6,623 nt of DNA from Phycisphaerales bacterium (GTDB lineage Bacteria > Planctomycetota > Phycisphaerae > Tepidisphaerales > Tepidisphaeraceae): contig JAQGHP010000470.1 of NCBI GenBank assembly GCA_028288775.1, positions 1 through 6,623 on the forward strand. The letters run 5' to 3'. The notes beneath the pieces are model-generated. The model saw only the letters and a program-made list of their open reading frames with translations. It searched no databases and had not been told where the DNA came from. Made by a program: the position numbers and the translations under genes. Positions 1 through 6,045 of this stretch are shown here, piece by piece (position 1 is the first letter of the stretch; each line of letters starts with the position of its first letter).

Positions 1-46
1 GGGTTCGGGAAAGAAGCAATAGCATCACTTCTTCTTCCCTGAACCC
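1..46. repeat. Imperfect inverted repeat (hairpin) upstream of the histidine kinase
   Basis: Bases 1-16 pair with 31-46 to give about 15 base pairs, with single-base bulges at A10 and T40 and a 14-base loop (17-30). The outer part of the right arm is the first GAACCCT unit of the neighbouring heptamer array, so the left arm carries an inverted copy of that unit. No T-run follows on the + strand, so a classical intrinsic terminator is not supported. It could mark the end of the gene upstream of the window or be a dispersed repeat. The window edge may cut it. Confidence 0.5.
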
Positions 47-68
47 TAAACCCCGAACCCTGAACCCT
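41..68. repeat. Heptamer array, GAACCCT-type, four units
   Basis: Four consecutive seven-base units: GAACCCT (41-47), AAACCCC (48-54), GAACCCT (55-61) and GAACCCT (62-68). Three units are identical and one is degenerate. The array is non-coding and lies between the hairpin at 1-46 and a second heptamer array. It resembles the short tandem heptamers found scattered in spacers of some environmental bacteria. Its function is unknown. Confidence 0.8.
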
Positions 69-71
69 TGA

Positions 72-106
72 CTCAGTCCTCAGTCCTCAGTCCTCAGTCC
101 TCGGAC
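72..106. repeat. Heptamer array, CTCAGTC-type, ending at the kinase start codon
   Basis: Four perfect CTCAGTC units (72-78, 79-85, 86-92, 93-99) are followed by a degenerate fifth (CTCGGAC, 100-106). The array stops one base before the ATG at 108, so it replaces the usual ribosome-binding region and no Shine-Dalgarno sequence is present. In the kinase frame the array reads open back to a TGA at 69-71 but contains no start codon, so it is untranslated leader. Confidence 0.85.
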
Positions 107-107
107 C

Positions 108-1484
108 ATGACCCGCCGCATTGCCAGTGCCATTCTCCGGACGGTTTGGGCGACGTTGATCGCCGGGGGGCTTATCGCCTATCTCACGACACGGTCGCTC
201 CTGCTGGCGGATTTGGATAAATCGCTGGTAGACCGGGCGCGCGCGTTGCCGGCGCTGTCCAAGGAGGTCGAGGCGAACCCCCGGTTGGAAGAGTCGGCGG
301 GCGACCGGTACGTCATCTACAACCGCCTGGGGCAGACGGTCGGGCGGCTGCCGCCGAGCGACGCGGGCACCCCGCCCCCCGCCGTGCTCAATGCCGGGTT
401 CGCCAAGCTGGGCGACGGGAAGCGGGTGCGGCGATTGCAATTGCGGTTCACCCCGCGCGACGGGGGAGAGCCGGTAATCGTCGTCTATAGCGGGTCGGCC
501 GAGCGATTCGACCAGGTGCTCAGCCGATTGGCGCTGGCGCTCGCGGTGTTCGGACTTTTCGCGGGGGGGGCGGCGGCGGTGGTGGCGGTGGCGGCCTCGC
601 GATCGGCGCTTCGCCCGCTGCGCGACACCACGGATGCGATCACCGCGATCGACGAGCGCCGACTCGACCAGCGCATCGCCGCCGACAATCTCCCTTCCGA
701 GCTGCGGCCCGTCGCCGCCCGGCTCAATGAGATGCTCGGGCGACTTGAGCGCGCCTTCAAGCAGCGCAAGCAGTTTCTTGCGGACGCCAGCCACGAGCTG
801 CGAACCCCCGTCGCGGCGCTGGTGACCACGATCGAGGTGGCCCTCCGCCGGCCACGCGGGCCGGCTGAGCTGACTGAGACCCTTCGCACCTGCCTGTCGG
901 ATGCGCGGATGCTGCGCGAACTCGTCCAGACCCTGCTCGAACATGCGCGATCCGAAACCGACGCCCTAAAGGACCCCGCCGAGCCGTTCGATGCCACGGC
1001 ATTGCTGCACCAGTGCGCCGACGTGGCCGGGGGATTGGCTGCGCTGCGGGAAGTGACGGTTGTGCGGTCTGTAGCGTCTGGGTTGACCATCACAAGCGAA
1101 GCGGCCCGGCTGCGCGGGATCGTCATGAACCTTCTCGGAAATGCAGTGGAGCACAATCGCGTGGGTGGCCGGGTGGAGTTGCGCGCGCACTCCAGCGGCG
1201 TTGATTTGGAAGTAGTCATTGAGGACACGGGCCTGGGAATCGCCGCGGATCACCTGCCGCACGTATTTCAGCCTTTTTACCGGGCTTCCATGGCCCGTGC
1301 CGGGCCGGAGGCGACCGACCATCAGCACCTGGGCCTGGGCCTTTTCCTGGTGGACTCGCACATCAAGGCACTGGGCGGGGAATGCCGGATCGAAAGCGAA
1401 CAGGGGGTGGGGACGACCGTCCACGTGCGGTTGCCCGGGGTTGTTTTGTCACAATCGGCGGTCTTGGAAGCAACCGGGGCTTAA
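108..1484 (+). CDS. Two-component sensor histidine kinase (HAMP, HisKA, HATPase)
   Basis: A 458-residue membrane sensor kinase that should autophosphorylate on a histidine and pass the phosphate to a response regulator. Seen: a membrane segment at about 12-33, a periplasmic sensor region of about 105 residues, and a second membrane segment at about 141-163. A HAMP linker follows (about 165-215), then the HisKA motif with phospho-acceptor H229 in SHELRTP. The HATPase domain has an N-box (N341, N345), a G1 box DTGLG (373-377), an F-box (F387 to F390) and a G2 box GLGLF (409-413). All catalytic boxes are intact. The architecture matches OmpR-paired kinases such as the CusS/QseC group. No regulator lies downstream, so the partner is probably just upstream, off the window. 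ATG 108 is the only start that keeps the first membrane segment whole. It has no Shine-Dalgarno, only heptamer repeats. The signal sensed cannot be read from the sequence. Confidence 0.95.
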   Translation: MTRRIASAILRTVWATLIAGGLIAYLTTRSLLLADLDKSLVDRARALPALSKEVEANPRLEESAGDRYVIYNRLGQTVGRLPPSDAGTPPPAVLNAGFAKLGDGKRVRRLQLRFTPRDGGEPVIVVYSGSAERFDQVLSRLALALAVFGLFAGGAAAVVAVAASRSALRPLRDTTDAITAIDERRLDQRIAADNLPSELRPVAARLNEMLGRLERAFKQRKQFLADASHELRTPVAALVTTIEVALRRPRGPAELTETLRTCLSDARMLRELVQTLLEHARSETDALKDPAEPFDATALLHQCADVAGGLAALREVTVVRSVASGLTITSEAARLRGIVMNLLGNAVEHNRVGGRVELRAHSSGVDLEVVIEDTGLGIAADHLPHVFQPFYRASMARAGPEATDHQHLGLGLFLVDSHIKALGGECRIESEQGVGTTVHVRLPGVVLSQSAVLEATGA

Positions 1485-1540
1485 GATTTTTGCCCACAAC
1501 TCACTGTCTTTTCATGGTTCACCGGTTACATTTGCGTCCG

Positions 1541-2083
1541 ATGGGTGAGAGCCTGCGCATATTCCGCGTAATTCGACCGGTGGCGATCGCCGCCGCGTTG
1601 ATGCTGGCATCCTGTGACCAGTTCCAAGTCTCGCACGACGCGGATGACGTGGACGCCACTCCCCCGGCCACGCAAAATACTCCTCCACCCGTTACGCCGC
1701 CCGCGCTGGGCGCTGCCCCGGCCTCCGTGCAGGGTTCCTATCGCGTTGAAGTCGGCGGCTTTTGCATGGGCCAGGGAACTGGCTCGGTCGGTTCCGGGTC
1801 CGCAACCCTCGACGCCGCGGTGGCAGACGACGGCGGGACCGCGGGGTCGTTTCATGCGGATCTCATTATCGCCAACGGCCATTTCATCGGCAGCGGCACG
1901 GTGATGGGCCTCTCCCTCGCGTGCAATGGCCGGCTCGACCCTCCTGACACCAGCGGGCCGCGGGCGTCGGTTTTGTTGAAGCCCCGCCTCGTCGGAACTT
2001 TTACCGCCTCCGATGGCCGCCACGGGCGCTTCACCGGCGAATACACCGCCAGTGCGCCCGACCCGGACCACACATCCGAGTAA
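1541..2083 (+). CDS. Small lipoprotein of unknown family
   Basis: A 180-residue protein with a lipoprotein signal peptide: basic N-terminus (R6, R9, R12), hydrophobic core 13-22 and a clean lipobox L-A-S-C with the lipid-bearing Cys at 25. The mature part begins with an acidic stretch (33-38), then a Pro/Thr/Ala-rich linker (about 39-61). A Gly/Ser/Thr-rich domain of about 115 residues follows, which looks like beta-structure. It holds only two further cysteines (C75, C118), which could form a disulphide in the cell envelope. I do not recognise the fold or a family. ATG 1541 was chosen because it gives a normal-length signal peptide; an in-frame ATG at 1514 would add nine residues. Neither has a clear Shine-Dalgarno. 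The gene starts 56 bases after the kinase stop on the same strand, so co-transcription is possible. Coding is supported by the lipobox and the open frame, not by homology. Confidence 0.75.
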   Translation: MGESLRIFRVIRPVAIAAALMLASCDQFQVSHDADDVDATPPATQNTPPPVTPPALGAAPASVQGSYRVEVGGFCMGQGTGSVGSGSATLDAAVADDGGTAGSFHADLIIANGHFIGSGTVMGLSLACNGRLDPPDTSGPRASVLLKPRLVGTFTASDGRHGRFTGEYTASAPDPDHTSE

Positions 2084-2184
2084 CGGAAACGTTGCCCCGC
2101 CTTCTTCTTTTCAGTCAACCACCCGGCCAAGCGCGATTGCGATTTCCCCTTGACGCGCAGGCAAACAATCAGACGATACGCTGC

Positions 2185-3444
2185 ATGACCAACCCACTTA
2201 TTAAATCAATCGGATTGCTGTTGCTCGGCGCATCCGCTGCTCTTGCTGCGGATGCCCCGACGCCCGCCGCTCCCCCGGCTGCCACAGCACCCGGCGCGCC
2301 AACCAACATCCACTGGAAAAAGATCACCCTCTCCCATGACTTCGTCAGCGAGGGGGCGAACTTCGGCGACTTCAATCACGACGGGAAACAGGACGTCGTC
2401 TCCGGCCCCTATTGGTATGAAGGCCCCGACTTCACCAAGCGCCATGAGTACATGCCCCCCGAGCCCAAGCTCAACCCCGACGGCCAGTACTCCCACAACT
2501 TTTTCGCCTACACCCACAGTTTCAAGAACGACGGCTGGGACGACATCATCATCCTCGGTTTCCCCGGTGAGGACACGAGTTGGTACGAAAACCCCCGCGG
2601 CAAAGAAACCGCGGACGGGCACTGGGCCCGCCACAAGATCTTCGATCACACCGATAACGAATCCCCCACCTTCGCCGACCTGCTGGGCAACGGCAAGCCC
2701 GTGCTGATTTGTTCCACCGATGGCCGCCTGGGCTACGCCGGCCCCGATGCCGCCGACCCCGCCAAGCCCTGGACCTTCCACCCCATCAGCCCCAACAAGG
2801 GCTATCAGCGCTTCACCCACGGCCTGGGCTTCGGCGACGTGAACGGCGACGGCAAGAATGATATCATGGTTCACGACGGCTGGTACGAGCAGCCCGCCAG
2901 CCTCGACGGCGACCCCGTCTGGAACTTCCACCCCGCAGACTTCGGCGGGGGCGGCGCGCAAATGTACGCCTACGACGTCAACGGCGACGGCCGCCCCGAC
3001 GTCATCACCAGCCTCCAGGCCCACGGCTACGGCCTCTGCTGGTTCGAGCAAAAGGAAAACGGCTCCTTCGAGAAGCACGTCATCGTCGGCGACAAGGAAT
3101 CCGACAACCCCCTGGGCGTGAAGTTCTCCCAGCCCCACGCGATCGACCTCATCGACATCAACGGCGACGGCCTCAAGGACATCGTCACCGGCAAGCGCTA
3201 CTTCGCCCACCATTCCCACGGCGACGCCGAGCCGATGGCCCCCGCGGTCCTCTATTGGTTTGAGCTCGTCCGCAAGGACGGCAAGGCCGACTTCATCGCC
3301 CACCGCATCGACGACGACTCGGGTATCGGCACCGAAGTCATCGCCAAGGACATCGATCACGACAAACGCCCCGCCATCGTCGTGGGGAACAAGAAGGGCA
3401 CGTTCGTGTTCCTACAGGAAGCACCGGCCCAGGCGGCGAAGTAA
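2185..3444 (+). CDS. Secreted FG-GAP/VCBS repeat beta-propeller protein
   Basis: A 419-residue exported protein. The signal peptide is residues 1-21 (K7, then a Leu-rich core, cleavage after ALA), followed by an Ala/Pro-rich linker (about 24-40). The rest reads as seven units, at about 59-74, 109-125, 162-176, 214-229, 261-275, 320-336 and 385-400. Four carry the Asp-rich calcium-binding signature DxNxDGxxD (D62-D70, D218-D226, D264-D272, D324-D332); the second, third and last units are degenerate. Most units are followed by an aromatic W-Y/F-E motif (76-79, 132-135, 232-235, 286-288, 358-360). This suggests a seven-bladed propeller, by analogy with integrin-type FG-GAP domains. Such proteins act outside the cytoplasm in binding roles; no catalytic residues are evident and the ligand is unknown. 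ATG 2185 is preferred over an in-frame TTG at 2092 because it places the signal peptide at the N-terminus. The spacer from the lipoprotein gene is 101 bases. Confidence 0.9.
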   Translation: MTNPLIKSIGLLLLGASAALAADAPTPAAPPAATAPGAPTNIHWKKITLSHDFVSEGANFGDFNHDGKQDVVSGPYWYEGPDFTKRHEYMPPEPKLNPDGQYSHNFFAYTHSFKNDGWDDIIILGFPGEDTSWYENPRGKETADGHWARHKIFDHTDNESPTFADLLGNGKPVLICSTDGRLGYAGPDAADPAKPWTFHPISPNKGYQRFTHGLGFGDVNGDGKNDIMVHDGWYEQPASLDGDPVWNFHPADFGGGGAQMYAYDVNGDGRPDVITSLQAHGYGLCWFEQKENGSFEKHVIVGDKESDNPLGVKFSQPHAIDLIDINGDGLKDIVTGKRYFAHHSHGDAEPMAPAVLYWFELVRKDGKADFIAHRIDDDSGIGTEVIAKDIDHDKRPAIVVGNKKGTFVFLQEAPAQAAK

Positions 3445-3449
3445 TGGTC

Positions 3450-3472
3450 CCCTCTCCCTCCTAGGGAGAGGG
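3450..3472. terminator. Perfect 10-bp hairpin between convergent genes
   Basis: CCCTCTCCCT (3450-3459) pairs perfectly with AGGGAGAGGG (3463-3472) around a three-base loop. It fills most of the 35-base gap between the stops of the FG-GAP gene and the OsmC-like gene, which converge here, so it could end transcription from both sides. Neither strand shows a T-run, so this is a placement-based call. The sequence also resembles a dispersed CCCTCTCCC-type repeat seen in many GC-rich genomes. Confidence 0.5.
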
Positions 3473-3479
3473 AGAACAA

Positions 3480-3890
3480 CTAGACGCCAAACCTAAACGT
3501 CACCGGCATCTGCACGTCCGGGTGCAAGCTCCGCTTCACCGGGCACCCGAGCGCCGCGTCCCTGAGCTTCTGCTGCTGCTCGTCCGTCGTCGGCCGCGGG
3601 ATGGTGATCTCGACCGTCAACACGCCGACCTGGCGGAACGGGCTGGACACCATTTCCTTCTTGACGTGCGCGGTCGCCCCGGACATGTCGATCCCCGAAC
3701 GCTGCGCCACGATCCCCATCGTCGTCAGCATGCACGTGCCCAGCGCCGTCGCGACAAGGTCCGTCGGCGAGAACGACGCGCCTTCCCCCATGTTGTCTTT
3801 CGGGGCGTCGCTGATCAGCCGCGTGCCGGACGGGCCGTGCGTGGAAGTGCAGCGGAGCTTGCCCTCGTACGCCATCTGAATCTCGACCAT
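3480..3890 (-). CDS. OsmC-family (OsmC/Ohr superfamily) protein
   Basis: A 136-residue cytoplasmic protein of the length usual for OsmC/Ohr proteins. These are thiol-dependent peroxidases that reduce organic hydroperoxides using two redox cysteines. Both are visible: C53 in the helix motif ATALGTCMLTTMG and C116 in GCPVKRSLHPDV, 63 residues apart as in the family. The preceding SPTDLVATALG stretch is the conserved helix entry. A third cysteine, C14, is not part of the active-site pair. The start ATG 3890 is decided by an AAGGAG six bases upstream; a TTG at 3896 lies too close to that site. The MFS gene ends 61 bases upstream on the same strand, so the two may share a transcript, though the good ribosome site suggests separate translation control. 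The substrate is not determined: many family members have roles other than peroxide reduction. Confidence 0.92.
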   Translation of the reverse strand: MVEIQMAYEGKLRCTSTHGPSGTRLISDAPKDNMGEGASFSPTDLVATALGTCMLTTMGIVAQRSGIDMSGATAHVKKEMVSSPFRQVGVLTVEITIPRPTTDEQQQKLRDAALGCPVKRSLHPDVQMPVTFRFGV

Positions 3891-3896
3891 GATCAA

Positions 3897-3902
3897 CTCC
3901 TT
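3897..3902 (-). promoter_or_regulatory. Shine-Dalgarno site of the OsmC-like gene
   Basis: AAGGAG on the - strand with a six-base spacer to ATG 3890. It fixes the start of the OsmC-like gene and is the best ribosome-binding site in the window. Confidence 0.8.
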
Positions 3903-3951
3903 GGATTTGGCTTCGCCCGCTCGTGACGTGCGCCGGGCGGACTATCACGAA

Positions 3952-5304
3952 TCATTCGGCGTTACTTGAAAACCCCCCGGGCGGCGCGGTGTTGCTCAAT
4001 CGCGTAGGTGCCGCGGCGGTGTCGCGCTCGAGATAGCGACAGCCCCACAGCCACAACACCCCCGCCGCCGCCGTCATCGCGGCCACGAGGCCAAACGCCC
4101 ACGGCCAATGGTTGCCGCCGTGAAAGTGCCCGATCCACCCGAGAATGGGCGGCGACGTGGCATCGCCCAGCATGTGAATGATCAGGATGTTCAGTGCGAA
4201 CGCCGTGGCGCGCACGGACGGGTGCGTGACGTTGGCCAGAGCCGTGTTCGTCGGCCCGGTGTTGAAGAACAGGAAGAAAACCGCCAGGAACGTGTAAACC
4301 CAGACCCACGGCGCGCTCGCGTTAATCAGGAGGAGAATGAACGGGCAAGCCAAAAGAATGGCGATCCCCGAGACGAGGAAATACGAGCTGGGAAACTTCT
4401 TGCGGAGCTTGTCGCCCACCAATCCGCCCAGGAGCGTGGCGCTCAGGCCCGCGACTACGGTGATCTCGCCGAACGTCGTGTTCACGGTCCCAAGGTCCCC
4501 CAGGCCGCGCACGTCGGAGAAATACTTGGGAATCCAAAACGATATGCCGCCGATGGCGAACGTCATCGCCGCCATGCCCGCGCAGACCAGCACATAGGAT
4601 GGCGTGCGGAAGAGCACCGCGTAATCACGCAAGCCCGCCCGGCGGGTCGCGGCCTGCCCGGAAACGTGATCGGATTCCCCACGCGGCGGCTCCCGCATGA
4701 AAAACGCCCACACGCCCAGCACGAGCCCCGGCAGCACCACCGCGTAGAACGCCGTCGTCCACCCGAATCGGTGGGCGATCTGCCCACCCAATATATAGCC
4801 CAGCGCACTGCCGACGGGTATGGCCATGTAAAACCACGCCAGCACCGACCCCCGGCGGGAGATGGGGTAGTAGTCAGAAATAAGCGTGGGCGCCGCCGGC
4901 CCGTACCCTGCTTCGCCAATGCCGACGAATAGCCGCGTGATCAGCAACAGCGTGAACCCGCCGACCAGTCCGGCCAGGCCCGAGCACCCCGTCGCCACGC
5001 TCCACACCAGCACGCTCGCCCCGACGATCACCCACCGGCTCATCCGATCCGCCAGCCACCCGAAGACCGGCGCGGTGATCATGTACGAGACCATGAACGC
5101 GGTCGCGAGCAACCCCATCCACGTCTCCGCGCTGGGCGGATGATTGGGGAAAAACTGCTTCTCAATGGCCGGCTCAACCGCGGCCAGCACGTATCGATCC
5201 AGGTAATTGAACAGGTTGATGGAAAGGAGCAGCACGAGCGCCGGCCGAGCCCCCAAGGCCGGCTGGTCAACATCTTTACGTTCATACTCAAGGGCCATCG
5301 CCAT
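3952..5304 (-). CDS. MFS transporter, Spinster-like
   Basis: A 450-residue inner-membrane transporter with about twelve hydrophobic segments: roughly 21-45, 61-82, 91-109, 113-134, 152-174, 183-203, 235-257, 275-297, 306-328, 332-350, 364-384 and 400-421. A long polar loop (about 204-230) separates the halves. The first segment has the NYLDR motif (D36, R37). The loop after segment 2 has an MFS motif A (GWLADRMSR, 82-90), repeated in degenerate form after segment 8 (GGLVGDKLRKK). Segment 4 has RLFVGIGEAGYGPAAPT (R124, E131), followed by YMAIPVGSALGY. These match the Spinster (Spns) family, whose characterised members move lipids such as lysophospholipids or sphingosine-1-phosphate. Bacterial members are mostly uncharacterised, so the substrate is open; other family members are annotated as sugar or aromatic-acid carriers. 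ATG 5304 and an in-frame ATG 5298 are equally plausible, and neither has a clear Shine-Dalgarno. The OsmC-like gene follows 61 bases downstream. Confidence 0.9.
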   Translation of the reverse strand: MAMALEYERKDVDQPALGARPALVLLLSINLFNYLDRYVLAAVEPAIEKQFFPNHPPSAETWMGLLATAFMVSYMITAPVFGWLADRMSRWVIVGASVLVWSVATGCSGLAGLVGGFTLLLITRLFVGIGEAGYGPAAPTLISDYYPISRRGSVLAWFYMAIPVGSALGYILGGQIAHRFGWTTAFYAVVLPGLVLGVWAFFMREPPRGESDHVSGQAATRRAGLRDYAVLFRTPSYVLVCAGMAAMTFAIGGISFWIPKYFSDVRGLGDLGTVNTTFGEITVVAGLSATLLGGLVGDKLRKKFPSSYFLVSGIAILLACPFILLLINASAPWVWVYTFLAVFFLFFNTGPTNTALANVTHPSVRATAFALNILIIHMLGDATSPPILGWIGHFHGGNHWPWAFGLVAAMTAAAGVLWLWGCRYLERDTAAAPTRLSNTAPPGGFSSNAE

Positions 5305-5353
5305 CCCGGGGCATCATGCCGGTGGGGGCGTGGAAATGCAATCGTTGAAGGAG

Positions 5354-5381
5354 AGAAGCCAGTAGCCAGAAGCCAGTAGCC
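5354..5381. repeat. Heptamer array, AG(A/T)AGCC-type, four units
   Basis: Four seven-base units alternate between AGAAGCC (5354-5360, 5368-5374) and AGTAGCC (5361-5367, 5375-5381), so the array is also a perfect 14-base dimer repeat. It lies 50 bases upstream of the MFS start and would fall in its leader or promoter region. The unit is unrelated in sequence to the two arrays at the left end of the window but has the same period. Confidence 0.85.
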
Positions 5382-5472
5382 GCAAGGGAGGAAAAGGGTG
5401 AGATACGCCGACGGCCGATCAAGAGCGAAATTCGTCTTATTGTATTGGTTAAGGGCGTGGTTCAGAGTGAAC

Positions 5473-5562
5473 TGGGTGCCACAGGTCGGCGTACTCGCAG
5501 ACCTTTGCTTTGCCGCGACTTGATAAGCACAGGTCTCGGAGTACCGCGACCTGTGGCACCCA
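5473..5562. repeat. REP/BIME-like element: two hairpins head to head
   Basis: Arms 5473-5504 and 5531-5562 are inverted copies, matching at 28 of 32 positions, with a 26-base centre. Each arm also folds on its own. The right arm pairs 5528-5539 with 5544-5555 (11 of 12 pairs) around the tetraloop AGTA. The left arm pairs 5483-5491 with 5496-5504 (8 of 9 pairs) around TACT. Two inverted short palindromes make the structure of a bacterial interspersed mosaic element. It begins 47 bases past the zinc-ribbon stop on the - strand, so it could also end or protect that transcript. No RAYT transposase gene is in the window. Confidence 0.75.
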
Positions 5563-5579
5563 ATGCCTGTGGCACCCAA
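5550..5579. repeat. 14-base direct repeat at the edge of the hairpin pair
   Basis: CCTGTGGCACCCAA occurs at 5550-5563 and again at 5566-5579, separated by two bases. The first copy is the outer end of the right hairpin arm. The second is an extra copy of that terminus with no partner hairpin, as if a third unit had been truncated or the tip of the element duplicated. Confidence 0.8.
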
Positions 5580-5609
5580 CGCCCGTGATACGCGGGCTCG
5601 AAGACCGCC

Positions 5610-5792
5610 TTAGCGGCGGGCGATGATCGCCCACGCGGCCGCGACGACCAGCACGAAGAGGACGACCGCGCCGATGATGATCGCGGTGCGCTCGTGAGGG
5701 TGGATGCGTTGGAGGGATTTACCGCAGGCCGGGCACCAGGAGGAGGTGGACGAAACCCGCACGCTGCAGGCCTGGCAGGTTCGCTGGCCCAT
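5610..5792 (-). CDS. Small zinc-ribbon membrane protein
   Basis: A 60-residue protein. The N-terminus holds two CxxC knuckles (C6/C9 and C20/C23, ten residues apart), the pattern of a zinc ribbon. After a short basic stretch comes one membrane segment (about 36-57) ending in two arginines. The topology is probably ribbon in the cytoplasm and a tail anchor in the membrane. Comparable small zinc-ribbon membrane proteins are common in bacteria and are uncharacterised; no role can be assigned. ATG 5792 is chosen because GGGGAG lies seven bases upstream and the CxxC begins directly after it. The open frame continues upstream to 5933, but that part looks like untranslated sequence rich in Arg, Ala and Val. 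The gene stands alone between two repeat-bearing spacers. Confidence 0.75.
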   Translation of the reverse strand: MGQRTCQACSVRVSSTSSWCPACGKSLQRIHPHERTAIIIGAVVLFVLVVAAAWAIIARR

Positions 5793-5799
5793 GGGATGG

Positions 5800-5805
5800 C
5801 TCCCC
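5800..5805 (-). promoter_or_regulatory. Shine-Dalgarno site of the zinc-ribbon gene
   Basis: GGGGAG on the - strand, seven bases before ATG 5792. It favours the short 60-residue product over a 107-residue version starting at 5933. Confidence 0.6.
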
Positions 5806-6045
5806 GCCGTCGGTGCGACGACCACCCCGGCGCGCGCCGTCCCGGCTTTCAATGGCCGATGGCGTGCGCGATGCAAAACGGTCGTGGACACTCCGTTATC
5901 TTCGTCCACCGCCCCGCGCCACTTCACGAGCACCCGCAGTTTTCACGGGATCAAACGAGCCCGGCGCGTGCCCTTTATCCCGCCTGGCGCGGCCCGCATG
6001 GACCCCATTTTTTATCGGACCTGCATGGCCTTGAACGGACAACGG

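Larger units (their letters stand above)
5305..5609. other. Repeat-bearing spacer upstream of the MFS gene
   Basis: A 305-base gap with no convincing gene. It holds a heptamer array (5354-5381), a paired-hairpin element (5473-5562) and a 14-base direct repeat. Between them is a relatively AT-rich stretch (about 5429-5452) whose - strand includes TACAAT (5439-5444). That could be a -10 box for the MFS gene, but I see no convincing -35 box upstream of it. The MFS promoter must lie in this gap unless the zinc-ribbon gene is co-transcribed with it. Confidence 0.6.

Noticed and set aside
41..106. Possible CRISPR array or telomere-like repeat
   Set aside because: Units are seven bases with no spacers, and the array is internal and short, so neither CRISPR nor a chromosome end fits.
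87..1228. Long - strand open frames opposite the histidine kinase (87-944 and 485-1228)
   Set aside because: Arg/Ser-rich low-complexity products with no motif, fully inside the area covered by an intact kinase.
2150..2180. TTGACG at 2150-2155 as a -35 box for the FG-GAP gene
   Set aside because: No acceptable -10 box at 16-18 bases; the nearest candidate (around GATACG, 2175-2180) is poor and lies too close to the ATG at 2185.
2206..3360. 384-codon open frame on the - strand opposite the FG-GAP gene
   Set aside because: Its Val/Gly/Asp-rich product is the mirror of GC-rich third positions in the repeat-bearing + strand gene, which has a signal peptide and clear FG-GAP motifs.
3914..3939. 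CGCCCG/CGGGCG stem between the MFS and OsmC-like genes
   Set aside because: Only six base pairs with a 14-base loop, easily expected by chance in GC-rich DNA.
3493..3948. Second - strand open frame overlapping the OsmC-like gene
   Set aside because: Arg/Gly-rich translation in another frame; the OsmC frame has both redox cysteines and a good ribosome site.
4108..4932. 274-codon + strand open frame opposite the MFS gene
   Set aside because: Arg- and charge-rich product with no motif; the - strand encodes a full twelve-segment transporter.
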